64,000 bases of DNA from Leptospiraceae bacterium (GCA_015075105.1 JABTUZ010000001.1:1189001-1253000), one strand, 5' to 3'; numbered from the stretch's first letter, positions 18,832-28,491 are shown. The notes: generated by a model not told the origin, from the letters alone. A program made the numbers and translations.

Positions 18832-19077
18832 CTAGAATGAAGTGTTTACACATGGGCCAGAGACAGTGTTTTGAGAACCTCCGCAATTACTGTCTTTTTG
18901 CCTATCAGTAAGACTATTAGGTTGTGAGTTTATACAATTCATATAAAAAAGAATTAAAATCAAGCAACTATTAGTTTTTTCTTTTTCTTTCTCCTTCTTC
19001 TCTTTTTCTTGAAAAGGAGGAAGATTGCTGCAACCAAGGTTGAAAGCTATAATTAATAGAATAATTAAATTTTTCAT
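18832..19077 (-). CDS. Small lysine/glutamate-rich lipoprotein
   Basis: The start MKNLIILLIIAFNLGCSN contains a lipobox (NLGC), so the 81-residue product is probably a lipoprotein. The middle is a KEK repeat-like stretch, and the C-terminal half has several cysteines. The ATG overlaps the stop of the SGNH-like gene by four bases. I chose this ATG over an upstream in-frame one because of the signal sequence and the overlap. Function unknown. Third gene of cassette C7. Confidence 0.6.
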   Translation of the reverse strand: MKNLIILLIIAFNLGCSNLPPFQEKEKKEKEKEKTNSCLILILFYMNCINSQPNSLTDRQKDSNCGGSQNTVSGPCVNTSF

Positions 19078-20801
19078 AAACGACACGCTCCAAAGAAAAA
19101 ACAAGCGGCAAGCAGAAGTAAAGTATTATCATCAACAGCTGGTCTTGGAGGTGGCTCATAAGTAGGTGCAGGTGGTGGCACTTCCGCCGGTCTCTCATTA
19201 TTGGGAGCATTTGGGTTTTGCACGACAACTGGCGGAGGTGGTTTAGGGGTATTATCAATACATTTCCCATTTACCCATTCATGGTATGTTTTAGTCATAC
19301 ATTCTTCATAAGGACCAGGGTCATTGGGTTCTATAAAACAACCATCCTTATAGGCAAAAGGAGTTTGCTTGATATTTGCTTTTTCATGCTTTAAAATTCT
19401 ATCAAGTGTAGCTCCATAAGCTTGATAGCCTAAATGATTGGGATGGATCGAGTCATTACTGGCTCTTGCTTGAATTAATTGATAAAAATAATCCTCAGTA
19501 CTACTTGCATCAAATTCCATGTTCCAAAAATTTCTATTTCCAACATACCAGTAGCCTTTAGAAAGTGCATCATAGTCTACAAATGTATAGTATAAAGTAT
19601 GCATCCCTGCACCGCGACTATTTGCAATAGATGCCATAACAAGATTCAATTCAATAAGTCTTTGACTAACCCAAGAATTGTCGCCACGCATTTTATCGCA
19701 AAATCCAGTTCCATTTAATTGCATTGTACTAAAGCAATCAAGAATTGTAGTCAAAGTTACATTCTGACCCCTTAACGCTTTTTGCAGATAATCGTTTAAT
19801 AAAGAAGCAGTCGCTGCTATCGTTCTTCCGCCAGGAATATCCAGATAATTCGCCTTAACAATTGTTGTTCCATCGGGAAGTTTTTCAAACCAATCTTCAT
19901 ATCTATTGAAAAGGTTAAGTCGTCCTAAAGTAGAAACAAGAGATTCCCCTGATCCGGGATAATAGGAAGGCAAAGGCATATAACCAATTAATGTTTTTCT
20001 TGTTCCTGACTGTCTTTCTATATATGTCATAATCCTATCCAATTGATTTGCGACATGGTTATGACGAAAAGGAACTAAGACGGGAAATGTTTCGAGTAAG
20101 GTTTTATATAAACCAGCATTAAAATCATTTCCGCCTATCATCACAAAAACATTTCTATTTTGGAATTGGACATAGCCTGAATATTTATCTGCGTTTGGAG
20201 GAGGATTGCAAGAAAATCGACCACGAGGGTTATTTTCACATGAAAGCTGATCGGGTGCAGGTGTCCATAATTGGGTATTTTGTGAGGCACAGGTATCCAA
20301 CCATTCTGAAAGGTCTTGTGAAGTTGCCATTCCAACTCCGCCATTTACGATTCCCCACCCAGGTGCGTAGTCCTTATTCCATGTATATGAAGCACCACCA
20401 ACAGATGATATTACTGTTCCCAATGCAGTTATTGAATCACCCAATAATATATTATTGTAAAAATTTGGGGATTTTTTTAATAGACTGGAATCTCCCGTGA
20501 GAGGAACATTTGTCCCATCATCTGAAAATTGTGCATATTCAGGAAGTTGTACATTGTTTGGATCATTAGGATTTGAACCTTTTAAAGAACAGCCACATCT
20601 TTGAGAAAATTTATCTCTTACAACTCCCTTTGAGTATAATACTGCAATAATGCCTCTTCCAAGTTCATTCTTAAAATCCTTTTCCTTCTTATTATACAAA
20701 GCATTATTTATCTCGTCAAGTAAAGGCAATGGAGAAAGTGAATCAGAATGTAAGTGACTGTTTGACAACAAGATTATTAGTAGAATATTTAAATATTTCA
20801 T
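19074..20801 (-). CDS. Secreted SGNH/GDSL-like hydrolase, copy 2
   Basis: The 575-residue protein matches the copy at 35-1768 almost throughout, including the signal peptide, LLGDSITALG, MIGGNDF and DSIHPNHLGY. Differences cluster near the N-terminus (a deletion after residue 20) and around residues 133-140, where an insertion (VISSVGGAS) follows the GDS motif. It overlaps its lipoprotein partner at 20798-20801. It belongs to cassette C7, an operon in the order lipoprotein, SGNH, small lipoprotein, membrane-PilZ. Its presence in two cassettes of one array points to duplication within the integron or repeated capture. Confidence 0.75.
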   Translation of the reverse strand: MKYLNILLIILLSNSHLHSDSLSPLPLLDEINNALYNKKEKDFKNELGRGIIAVLYSKGVVRDKFSQRCGCSLKGSNPNDPNNVQLPEYAQFSDDGTNVPLTGDSSLLKKSPNFYNNILLGDSITALGTVISSVGGASYTWNKDYAPGWGIVNGGVGMATSQDLSEWLDTCASQNTQLWTPAPDQLSCENNPRGRFSCNPPPNADKYSGYVQFQNRNVFVMIGGNDFNAGLYKTLLETFPVLVPFRHNHVANQLDRIMTYIERQSGTRKTLIGYMPLPSYYPGSGESLVSTLGRLNLFNRYEDWFEKLPDGTTIVKANYLDIPGGRTIAATASLLNDYLQKALRGQNVTLTTILDCFSTMQLNGTGFCDKMRGDNSWVSQRLIELNLVMASIANSRGAGMHTLYYTFVDYDALSKGYWYVGNRNFWNMEFDASSTEDYFYQLIQARASNDSIHPNHLGYQAYGATLDRILKHEKANIKQTPFAYKDGCFIEPNDPGPYEECMTKTYHEWVNGKCIDNTPKPPPPVVVQNPNAPNNERPAEVPPPAPTYEPPPRPAVDDNTLLLLAACFFFGACRL

Positions 20802-21488
20802 AGACCTCTCCTTTTTATTTCATCAATAATATTTTTCCGTAATTCCCAAAGTTCTACAATACAGTTTCCAAGAAATGCTTCATCAACTGTATTACTATCA
20901 AATTCTACTTTATAGTACATATCGAGCATATTAAATAGCTGAAAGTTAACCATTCTTCTATAGATTATCAATAACTCATCATTGGCTTTTGGAACATCAA
21001 CCTTTATCTCATCTATATAGGACGATTGTATTTGGTTTAACGTCCATCCTTCTTGATAGTTTGGAGGCTTTCCAATAATTTTTACTGTTTCAGAAAACTC
21101 TTTCGATTGGATATAGTCTTGCATATTTTTCAAATTTGCCATTTGCACCTTTCTCATTTCTGGTTCAAAATCTCCAAATGCAACTGAGGTCAAAGTATCA
21201 AGTGTCACTTCTTCATCTTCGACATTAGACAAAATATATGGACTACTGACCGTTTTGCTTTCATCAAAATATAGATCAGAGTTCACAGGCTGATTTTGAC
21301 TTCCGATATAGAACAGAAATAGATGCATGGGTTTTAGTGACTGACCTCCATCAAGACCCAGGATCTTATGTATATCAATTTTAAATTTATTGGCCTTCAA
21401 TGATTCTGGAAAGGAAGACTATCGGTTTATCTATACCGATACAGTTTAAGAAAACCAAGAATATTAGTTTTGTAAAAAGTTTTTCCAT
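20798..21488 (-). pseudogene. Lipoprotein partner of the SGNH protein, copy 2, signal peptide out of frame
   Basis: The body (from 21400) matches copy 1 (1765-2454), but the signal peptide encoded from the ATG at 21488 is in another frame. Where copy 1 reads CTTAGAGCCAGAATC, copy 2 reads CTTCCTTTCCAGAATC (about 21405-21425), one base longer. Unless an internal start (M at 21400) is used, the protein would not be exported. Upstream sequence, ribosome binding site and the attC boundary are the same as in copy 1. Confidence 0.7.
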
Positions 21489-21525
21489 ATTTTTCCTCCT
21501 GAGAATTAAATCTTAAAAAAATGCC

Positions 21526-21633
21526 CGCTAACGTTCCGCGGATATATGACGTTTTGCCGTAGCGTACTCGCGAAGGCAAAATGTGGCGAAGCCCAAGCCG
21601 GTACTCCGGCGCAGCATATATGCGCTGTTAGAC
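21526..21633. repeat. attC-like site between C6 and C7 (108 bp)
   Basis: Outer boxes are CGCTAAC and GTTAGAC. Inner arms CGCGGATATATG and CATATATGCGC are complementary. Confidence 0.8.
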
Positions 21634-21662
21634 GATGAACCGCGCCTTTCTCACAATGAGCC

Positions 21663-21681
21663 ATTTCTTAATCCCGCCCCC
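21663..21681. repeat. Left copy of a 19-bp perfect inverted repeat bounding the C6 operon
   Basis: ATTTCTTAATCCCGCCCCC here is the exact reverse complement of 27617-27635. The two copies stand outside the three-gene restriction operon and inside the C6 attC boundaries. Confidence 0.85.
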
Positions 21682-21718
21682 CTCTTCCGCCGGAGCACAG
21701 GACGTGCGGAGGCGGTCT

Positions 21719-24241
21719 TCATTTGAAATATTTTTTAATTTCAGTTTCCTCTTGTCCTTGTTCTACAAGATAAAATTCAACATTATCATTTACCTGACCA
21801 AAAGGAAGTTCCATTTGCTCGTAATGCTGTATCTTCTTTATTCTCTTTTGTTCAGTCATGATGTCCAGAACCTTCTTTTTATAGGTAGTATCTGCGTTAC
21901 CCAATAAATGCTCACCCTTGCTTTCGAGTATATAAACAAGTTCAAGTTTACCATCATCATTCTTCTTTGCGGCAACAAAGTCTGGTCTGATTTTATGTTC
22001 GTGCCAGCCTTGAATTGAATACCAGTTTTTAGATACTTTATTCCTGTACCACCATAATATTTTTTCCTGCTTATCCAGTAAATCTCCAACTTTTTGCTCT
22101 AGTGAATTCATTGAAGTTAAGTCAACATCTTCAAAAAGGTAGTATTTATATGGATTTGGAATTCGACTGACCACAATCGTATCCACATCGGGAACTTTGA
22201 AGCCTAAACTTGTATCATTGGATACTGCGAGAACGATCTTCTTGTCTTGAATATATTGTAAAAAAAGAGATTCTTCTGATTTTAATTTAAAATCAAGCAA
22301 ATGATTATATAAAATTGCAGATGTATAACCGAAATTCTCTTCTAATGCTTCTTTTCCGATTAATTTTGTTAATTCCACAATATGTGATACTGCCAATTTT
22401 CTGGCGTAAAACGGATTTTCTGCGAGTTCTGTGTAACGGCGTGTAAGATAATCTATATTGATTTCTTTTGTTTCGTTAACTCCGGTTATTTCATATTTTG
22501 ATTGCACTTTGCTTTGAGAATCAAGAGTTACGACAATTGATCGCCGTTCTTTTGTCTCTTCACTAAATGATGATTGAAGACTTTTAACGAAATCGGAAGT
22601 AATAGAAAACAAATCGTAATTGATGAAAGGCTTTATATCAAGCTCATATGAGAACCGGCGTTTATTCTGACCTTTGTTTATCATTACCCAAACAGGAAGA
22701 TAAAATGAGCTTTCAAAACTCTTTTTATAATCCTTACGAATTTTAACCTGTTTTGTCTGATTGATAGAATTATTGTTATCGACTTTTATTCCAGTGACAA
22801 GGTCTTCCAGACCTTCATTCTTGAATCCGGTATCTACTTTTTCAAGGATGGAACGGGTGTCTCCTTTTGAATAGTAAACATAACTTTCATCAAGTTCAGA
22901 AATACCTGTTTTACGTGCGTAAGGTTGACGAAGAATTCTTCCAACAAGCTGGGTAATTCCAGTGTCCGAATTTACATTTGGAATAATCCCAAGCATATAG
23001 GCGAAAGAACAATCCCACCCTTCACGAAGGGCTTCCTTTGTAATTATATAGCGGACATTACAATCTTGCGCAAACAGATTAACGTCTTCAATGTCATTTT
23101 GTGAGCTTGATTTTATCGCTATTTCATCTGGGTTGATTTCTAATTCCTGTAAGTATTCCTTAACATCCATACTGTGAACAAAGCCCTTGCCTCTCTGTTC
23201 TTTACCGGTTCTTTCGACTTGAATCAATGCAATCGGGCGAATATAGACACCGGAAGTTTGTTTGTATTTGATTGTTTTCGCTTCGAGAGTTTCTCTATGA
23301 GCTTTAATCTCTTTAAGCATTGTTTTCCAGTCATCTTCCTTTTTCCCGGATGGTGGTATTATATGCATATCGAGTTTTATCATTTCTTCATCTTTAAGCT
23401 CGACACCTGTTATAGAGACAAGAATATTCATTTCTGTTTTCGGCGTGGCGGTCAGTCCTAGTACCATTTCCGGATTTAAGCCATCAATGGTTTTTCTCGC
23501 CATTTCAGAAAAAACTTTATGCATCTCATCAATGATAATAAACGGCTTCGATAAACGAATAGCATTACCAAGGCTGGTATTAATAATGGGGCCTATTTCT
23601 GAAAGCAAATCAAGATTAGGGCATTTATTTTTCAGTTCGGCATGAAGGTCAAAACGATTATCAGGCGGGAAAAAACTTTCAAAACCACCTGAATCCTGAA
23701 ATACCTTTAATGCTTCCTTTCCATTCTGTCGGCTGATTGACTGAATCATAACAAAAAGTATTACGAGGTTTTCTTCAATATCGTGAGTCGCAAGTCTTTG
23801 TCCCTTTTCAAGAATGAGTGTTTTATTACTGCTTGCCTGATCAAGTAATTGACGTAATGGGTTGGCCTTATCCCGTAATTTTGCGACTGTTTGTGAATAG
23901 ATCGTTTCGCTGGGAACAATCCACAAAACAAGTCCTGTCCGTTTACGGGCAAAAATATTTTGATATTCCCGAATTGATTCTACTGCAAGAAGCGTTTTGC
24001 CTCCGCCTGTCGGAACTTTTATAACAAAGCGGGGGTAATATTCACCAAAACCATTTGTAGGCCGGTCTCTGTAATCTTTTGCGGTATTTTGAAAAGCGGT
24101 TTGTACCCAGTTCAAGGTATGCCGCATTTCAGGAGGTAATGCTTTTTTTGCAGTATCAAAGGCATCCTTAGTTTCCCTTGCTTTTGAATAAAAGGCTTTT
24201 AGCTCAGATACAACTTTAATCTGGTATTTTTTCAGAAACAC
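21719..24241 (-). CDS. Type III restriction enzyme, Res subunit
   Basis: The 840-residue protein is a DEAD-like helicase with a C-terminal nuclease. Motif I is VPTGGGKT near residue 75, motif II is DEMH near residue 240, motif III is GLTATP near residue 263 and motif VI is LVGRILRQP near residue 435. Near the end RPDFVAAKK followed by VYILESKG fits a PD-(D/E)xK nuclease. In type III systems Res translocates or slides on DNA and cuts when two unmodified sites are found, always in complex with Mod. Mod lies 2 bp upstream. Part of cassette C6. Confidence 0.9.
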   Translation of the reverse strand: MFLKKYQIKVVSELKAFYSKARETKDAFDTAKKALPPEMRHTLNWVQTAFQNTAKDYRDRPTNGFGEYYPRFVIKVPTGGGKTLLAVESIREYQNIFARKRTGLVLWIVPSETIYSQTVAKLRDKANPLRQLLDQASSNKTLILEKGQRLATHDIEENLVILFVMIQSISRQNGKEALKVFQDSGGFESFFPPDNRFDLHAELKNKCPNLDLLSEIGPIINTSLGNAIRLSKPFIIIDEMHKVFSEMARKTIDGLNPEMVLGLTATPKTEMNILVSITGVELKDEEMIKLDMHIIPPSGKKEDDWKTMLKEIKAHRETLEAKTIKYKQTSGVYIRPIALIQVERTGKEQRGKGFVHSMDVKEYLQELEINPDEIAIKSSSQNDIEDVNLFAQDCNVRYIITKEALREGWDCSFAYMLGIIPNVNSDTGITQLVGRILRQPYARKTGISELDESYVYYSKGDTRSILEKVDTGFKNEGLEDLVTGIKVDNNNSINQTKQVKIRKDYKKSFESSFYLPVWVMINKGQNKRRFSYELDIKPFINYDLFSITSDFVKSLQSSFSEETKERRSIVVTLDSQSKVQSKYEITGVNETKEINIDYLTRRYTELAENPFYARKLAVSHIVELTKLIGKEALEENFGYTSAILYNHLLDFKLKSEESLFLQYIQDKKIVLAVSNDTSLGFKVPDVDTIVVSRIPNPYKYYLFEDVDLTSMNSLEQKVGDLLDKQEKILWWYRNKVSKNWYSIQGWHEHKIRPDFVAAKKNDDGKLELVYILESKGEHLLGNADTTYKKKVLDIMTEQKRIKKIQHYEQMELPFGQVNDNVEFYLVEQGQEETEIKKYFK

Positions 24242-24243
24242 GG

Positions 24244-25839
24244 CTAAGCCTCCGATCTCTGAAAGAGATTATAAGGAATACCAACATACTCAATGCTGTT
24301 CTCTTTCATATAGTCTTCTTCTAAGAAACAAGCGGGAGCATAAACAATGATTCTTTTTTTGGGATGATTTGCTATTATTTTTTCAGCAACAACGAGGTTT
24401 AACGCCATCCGGGTCAGCTCATCAAAATTCTGTTTGTAGATGAGATAAATTAAACTATTACTGTGTTCTCCAACAAAATAATTCTTCTCATCAATACTTT
24501 TTTTGTCTTTCAGGCTTTCACCAGTGCATAAGTAATATACATAATCGGCAAATTGCATGTAAGTTGGAAGATTTCCGGAAAGCATTGTTTCTGCATCTAT
24601 TGGTATACCGACTTTAAGATATTTAAAACCGGTATCATAGCCATATTTATCAATTGCCCGTTTTATCCGTTCGCGAGTTATATCTTTACAGATATTTTTG
24701 GTTGGATCTGATTCAGTTGCTTCTGGCATTTGAATGAGAATACATTTCCGGTTGCCTTCGTCTTCTTTATTCAAATCCATTACAGCGTGCATTGTCGTGC
24801 CGGAACCTGCAAATGAATCGAGGATTAAGCAACCATTATCACAACTTAAGGTAATAATTTTCTTTATTAATTCTATTGGCTTAGGAGTATCAAAAGGTGA
24901 TTTACCATCGAATAGTTCTTTTAATAACTCACTTGCTGTGCGTGTTGTACCAGAGTCTTTAGCAAACCAAATAGTTTCTGGAACTCTACCTTTTTGATCT
25001 TTAAGATAGATTTTAAATATTAAACGGGTTTCATCTTTATTAAATATAACTTGTTTTCGTTTCATTTTTTCTTGCATTGTTTCTTTAGAAAAACGCCAAC
25101 CATTCTCTGGCGGATTAATCGTTTTCCCTGAGGGAGTACTAATATCATAAATCAAATTTGGACGATATAAAGCATTTCTAATATCACCATTTCTCCAGAG
25201 ACCATTAGGGTCGTTATCTGGATTTGAGTAATGTGTATTATCTTCATCAGTCCTATCTAGTAGGTTAAGGGTAAAATTATTATACTTCTGATAACAGATA
25301 ATATAATTGTGATGAACAGAAAATTTTCCTTCGTACCCTTTACCTTGAACGCTGTGTTGCCAAATGATAGTACCTAAGTAATTTTCATCACCAAATATTT
25401 CATCCATTATTTGTTTTAAAAAATGTTGTTCATTGTCATCAATAGTAATAAATATTGCGCCATCATCTGATAGCAATTCTCTTAACAATTTTAATCTTGG
25501 GACAATCATGCATAGCCATTTATCGTGCCGAGTTAAATCATCTTTACCGACTTCTTTACCCAGCCAATCTTTTAACATTGGATTATTTACATTATCATTG
25601 TATATCCATTGTTCATTACCGGTATTGTACGGGGGGTCGATAAATATACATTTTACTTTGCCTGCGTATTGAGGAAGCAGTGATTTTAAAGCCAGCAGGT
25701 TGTCGCCTTCGATAATGAGATTGCCATTACTTTTCTCTTCATGAAAATTAAGCTTATCTACTTCATCTAGGGTATGGTAAGGAATTGAAAGATGATGATT
25801 CCAAATTATATTCTTGCCTTTAAATTGTAATGTCGGCAT
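24244..25839 (-). CDS. Type III modification methylase, Mod subunit
   Basis: The 531-residue protein has the beta-class N6-adenine methylase motifs DPPYNTG near residue 88 and DSFAGSGTT near residue 343. It would recognise the DNA target and methylate adenine, protecting host DNA and directing Res. It is shorter than many Mod proteins, which often reach about 600-650 residues. It lies between the Res gene and the OLD-like gene with only 2-3 bp gaps, so all three are one transcription unit in cassette C6. Confidence 0.88.
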   Translation of the reverse strand: MPTLQFKGKNIIWNHHLSIPYHTLDEVDKLNFHEEKSNGNLIIEGDNLLALKSLLPQYAGKVKCIFIDPPYNTGNEQWIYNDNVNNPMLKDWLGKEVGKDDLTRHDKWLCMIVPRLKLLRELLSDDGAIFITIDDNEQHFLKQIMDEIFGDENYLGTIIWQHSVQGKGYEGKFSVHHNYIICYQKYNNFTLNLLDRTDEDNTHYSNPDNDPNGLWRNGDIRNALYRPNLIYDISTPSGKTINPPENGWRFSKETMQEKMKRKQVIFNKDETRLIFKIYLKDQKGRVPETIWFAKDSGTTRTASELLKELFDGKSPFDTPKPIELIKKIITLSCDNGCLILDSFAGSGTTMHAVMDLNKEDEGNRKCILIQMPEATESDPTKNICKDITRERIKRAIDKYGYDTGFKYLKVGIPIDAETMLSGNLPTYMQFADYVYYLCTGESLKDKKSIDEKNYFVGEHSNSLIYLIYKQNFDELTRMALNLVVAEKIIANHPKKRIIVYAPACFLEEDYMKENSIEYVGIPYNLFQRSEA

Positions 25840-25842
25840 GGG

Positions 25843-27564
25843 TTACTCCTGTATTAAAGATTCAAATTTAGTTTTAAGCTCAGACAGCTTACTTTCGGTG
25901 ATTTTACCTTCATTTAATGCCAATAGAACGTTGACGGGTTTCTGGTCATTTCTATTTGGCAATGTAACTCCCAGGTAATTCTCTAAATCAACATCAAAAG
26001 AGTCAATTTTAATAGTAAATGGTGTTATTTTTTGTGTAATATAGTCATTCACTATCTGCTGATAAGCTTTGTCTGCATCTCCATCATACAAAACCGAATG
26101 ACGAATTCCAAGACTTCCAAGAAGGTTCATGAATTTATGAATATTGAACTTTCCAAGTGAATCAAAAATGTAAATTTGCCGCTTTTTCAGATCAATCCAC
26201 TTTGTATCCAGGAGATAGTCAAAAAGAGCCTTTTCGGTCGCACCCTCGCATAAAATTACATGCTTTGAGAAAAACAAATTTGATCGTTCGGAATCAAGCC
26301 ATAGAGAATAACGAAAGGCCTCCTCTTTAAGTTTTCTATCCATATCCGGTGTTGAATGACCAAGATTATGATCTTTTATTGCTTTTTTAATTTCTGGTGA
26401 TGTTTTATCATCAATCAACAAAGCTGAAAAATGGGAATACAAACCGGTATTATCTGCTACCAGTTCATCAATTTGCATCTTTGTTAATTGACGGTTTTCA
26501 GATACACCTGCTTTTTTAGCAATTTTAATTATGGATGGCAAGTCAGAAATGTTTTTACTTACAAACGTAGTTGAATGCGTAGTTATAAGTACCTGACTAT
26601 CTATTGAAATCTCTTTCAAACTTAAATTGAGTAATTCCTGCTGTGTTGGGTGCAGAAATGCTTCTGGTTCTTCAAAAAGAATCAGATTAAAGTCAGGTGA
26701 AAACTCTTTTTTCTTCGGTTCCTTTTTATCAACATATTTTGAAGCAAGTCTGATTAAAGTGTAGATAATGTGCCGTTGAAGACCTTGTCCTAAGTTATCA
26801 ATATCTACTTGATTATGACCAAGATTACTGTCAGTGATATAATGATTCAGAAGATTTTTTACAATATCTTCCGGCTTCAATGAACCTATTTTAAATCCGA
26901 ATGATATTTCCCAATTTGAAATTTGATTATTGATATCATTTACCAAGCCATTGAGTGAAAAATCATCTGTGGTTGATTCCTGCTTAAATTCATCATTGAA
27001 TGACTCCAAAGCTTTTCCAAGCTCAGAGTAAGCGGTGCTGGTTAATACAGCCTTTTTAAATACAAAATTTGTTATTTCTCGTAATGGAGAAGGGCCTGAC
27101 AATTTCATATTATCAGATGTTTTGCTCATTTCAGGTATATAGATTACTGTCCCCAATTTCGCTGAGGATACATTTTTCCAGCCATAAAAACTGGTGCTGG
27201 ATAAAGTATTATTTTCATAACCATAAATATTTCCAATCAAGTCTTTGTTTTCTGTTAAAAAAAACCTTCTAACCTTAAAGGAGTTTGGAGTGATCTTATA
27301 CTCGTCCTTTAAAGTAGTTGCTTCATCGTCAGTTAATGAATATTCAATATCGATCCATGATTCATTATCGTCCGTGGTAAATTTTGGAAAATCTCTTTCC
27401 TTTGAAAATTTCAATCCGCTTTCTTCATAAAAAAGTCTTAAAGCAGTAATGACATTTGTTTTTCCGGCATTATTCTCACCTACAAGAAGAGAAAATGAAT
27501 TTAATATTATAGTCGCATCTTTAATCGATCTGATATTGTGAATTATTACTTTTTCGATTTTCAT
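25843..27564 (-). CDS. OLD-family ATPase with TOPRIM nuclease domain
   Basis: The 573-residue protein starts with an ABC/SMC-type ATPase (Walker A LLVGENNAGKTN near residue 26). Walker B-like LILFEEPEAFLHP lies near residue 295 and TTHSTTF about 35 residues on. The C-terminal TOPRIM region has VILCEGATEKALFD near residue 433 and LYDGDAD near residue 490. OLD nucleases cut DNA and include phage-defence proteins such as GajA. No UvrD-like GajB partner is present. Instead it is the first gene of an operon with type III Mod and Res. Whether it assists restriction or defends independently is open. Confidence 0.8.
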   Translation of the reverse strand: MKIEKVIIHNIRSIKDATIILNSFSLLVGENNAGKTNVITALRLFYEESGLKFSKERDFPKFTTDDNESWIDIEYSLTDDEATTLKDEYKITPNSFKVRRFFLTENKDLIGNIYGYENNTLSSTSFYGWKNVSSAKLGTVIYIPEMSKTSDNMKLSGPSPLREITNFVFKKAVLTSTAYSELGKALESFNDEFKQESTTDDFSLNGLVNDINNQISNWEISFGFKIGSLKPEDIVKNLLNHYITDSNLGHNQVDIDNLGQGLQRHIIYTLIRLASKYVDKKEPKKKEFSPDFNLILFEEPEAFLHPTQQELLNLSLKEISIDSQVLITTHSTTFVSKNISDLPSIIKIAKKAGVSENRQLTKMQIDELVADNTGLYSHFSALLIDDKTSPEIKKAIKDHNLGHSTPDMDRKLKEEAFRYSLWLDSERSNLFFSKHVILCEGATEKALFDYLLDTKWIDLKKRQIYIFDSLGKFNIHKFMNLLGSLGIRHSVLYDGDADKAYQQIVNDYITQKITPFTIKIDSFDVDLENYLGVTLPNRNDQKPVNVLLALNEGKITESKLSELKTKFESLIQE

Positions 27565-27591
27565 TTTCTGAACTCCTTTTTCTTCTCTTTA

Positions 27592-27635
27592 GCCCGCCAC
27601 GGACGGCGGGCGTCTTGGGGGCGGGATTAAGAAAT
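27592..27635. repeat. Right inverted repeat of C6 plus GC-rich hairpin
   Basis: GCCCGCC/GGCGGGC (27592-27612) forms a hairpin. It is followed by GGGGGCGGGATTAAGAAAT (27617-27635), the partner of 21663-21681. A similar GC hairpin occurs near the right ends of C5 (28189-28206) and C4 (about 31123-31143). Confidence 0.75.
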
Positions 27636-27688
27636 AATTTTATCAACCATATTATATTTTTTCAACCAAAAGTCTGGCGCGGTTTTTC

Positions 27689-27787
27689 ATCTAACGTTTG
27701 CTTATGTGACGTCGCGGCAGCCTTTTGCCGCGATGTGGCGTAGCCCGAACGAGCGACAGCGAGTGGAGCACATAAGCGGTGTTGTGC
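27689..27787. repeat. attC-like site between C5 and C6 (99 bp)
   Basis: Outer boxes are ATCTAAC and GTTGTGC. Inner arms TTTGCTTATGTG and CACATAAGCGG are complementary. About nine tenths identical by eye to the next site at 28227. Confidence 0.85.
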
Positions 27788-28226
27788 GACGTAGCAACAC
27801 TACTATACATTCAGAAACTTTGAAGCATGGACGCTGAAAAGTTTGCAACAAATTTCTGACACGATGCCTTTTAGTTCAAATGTGTCGCCTTTGTCTTTTT
27901 GTTTTTTAAATCTTTTACTTCTTTTACGCCTTTACGCCTTTTAAACATTTCAAATTCTTCATGTCTTTTACGCTTTTAATTCTTTAAAATCTTTTACGCC
28001 TTTTAAATACTTCAAGCTCTTCATGCCTTTTACGCTTTTAAAACTTTTCAATACAATTCCTGAATTTATAAATATTACCTGGATTCAAAAAAGTAAATCA
28101 CATTTTTTAAATTTCATTCACACAAATCAAGTTGCTATACATTACAAATATATTTCTATTTCTTTAATTCTTTTGCTTTTGCCTTTTAATCGCCACGGAT
28201 GGCGATACTAATTTTGTTGCTATGTC
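27788..28226. other. Cassette C5 body, no convincing gene, degenerate repeats
   Basis: No open frame with a start and ribosome binding site stands out on either strand. Around 27910-28045 a degenerate repeat built on CTTTTACGCCTTTTAAA and TTCATGCCTTTTACGC recurs in four or five versions. Read on the - strand it would give Lys-rich peptides but every frame is interrupted. The ends carry TAGCAACA complementary to each other and a hairpin ATCGCC...GGCGAT at 28189-28206. It could be a dead gene, a non-coding RNA or a purely structural cassette. Confidence 0.6.
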
Positions 28227-28327
28227 GCACAACGTTTTGCTTATGCGAAGTCGCGGCAGCCTTATAGCCGCGATTTGGCGTAGCCCGAACGACCGCCAGG
28301 GAGTGAAGCGCATAAGCTTTGTTGTGC
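28227..28327. repeat. attC-like site between C4 and C5 (101 bp)
   Basis: Outer boxes are GCACAAC and GTTGTGC, perfectly complementary. Inner arms TTTGCTTATGCG and CGCATAAGCTTT are complementary. Shares GCGGCAGCCTT and TGGCGTAGCCCGAACGA with the site at 27689. Confidence 0.85.
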
Positions 28328-28360
28328 GAAGGTGATGCGCCCTTAATCAAAAAGTCAGTA

Positions 28361-28384
28361 AAATACATGGATGTATTTTACTAT
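28361..28384. other. Short palindrome near the left end of C4
   Basis: GTAAAATACATGGATGTATTTTAC folds into a hairpin with a 2-4 base loop. It lies about 40 bp inside the C4 boundary, comparable in place to palindromes at other cassette ends. Confidence 0.6.
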
Positions 28385-28462
28385 TCAACAAAATAATCCT
28401 GCTTTAAGTATTCACCACGACTATCATGCATTAAACTCAAACTGGATAATAATATAAAAAAC

Positions 28463-28491
28463 TTGACATTGTATTTATTAATTTTTAACCT
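28463..28491 (+). promoter_or_regulatory. Candidate promoter for the erm leader
   Basis: A perfect -35 TTGACA (28463-28468) is followed at 17 bp by TAACCT, a weak -10. It lies about 90 bp before the leader peptide. A second AT-rich -10 candidate (TATACT) occurs near 28550. Confidence 0.4.

Noticed and set aside
25843-27564. Gabija system (GajA)
   Set aside because: No UvrD-like GajB gene adjoins. The neighbours are type III mod and res.
27910-28045. Repeats that might be a CRISPR array
   Set aside because: Units are short, degenerate and without unique spacers of constant length. No cas gene is near.
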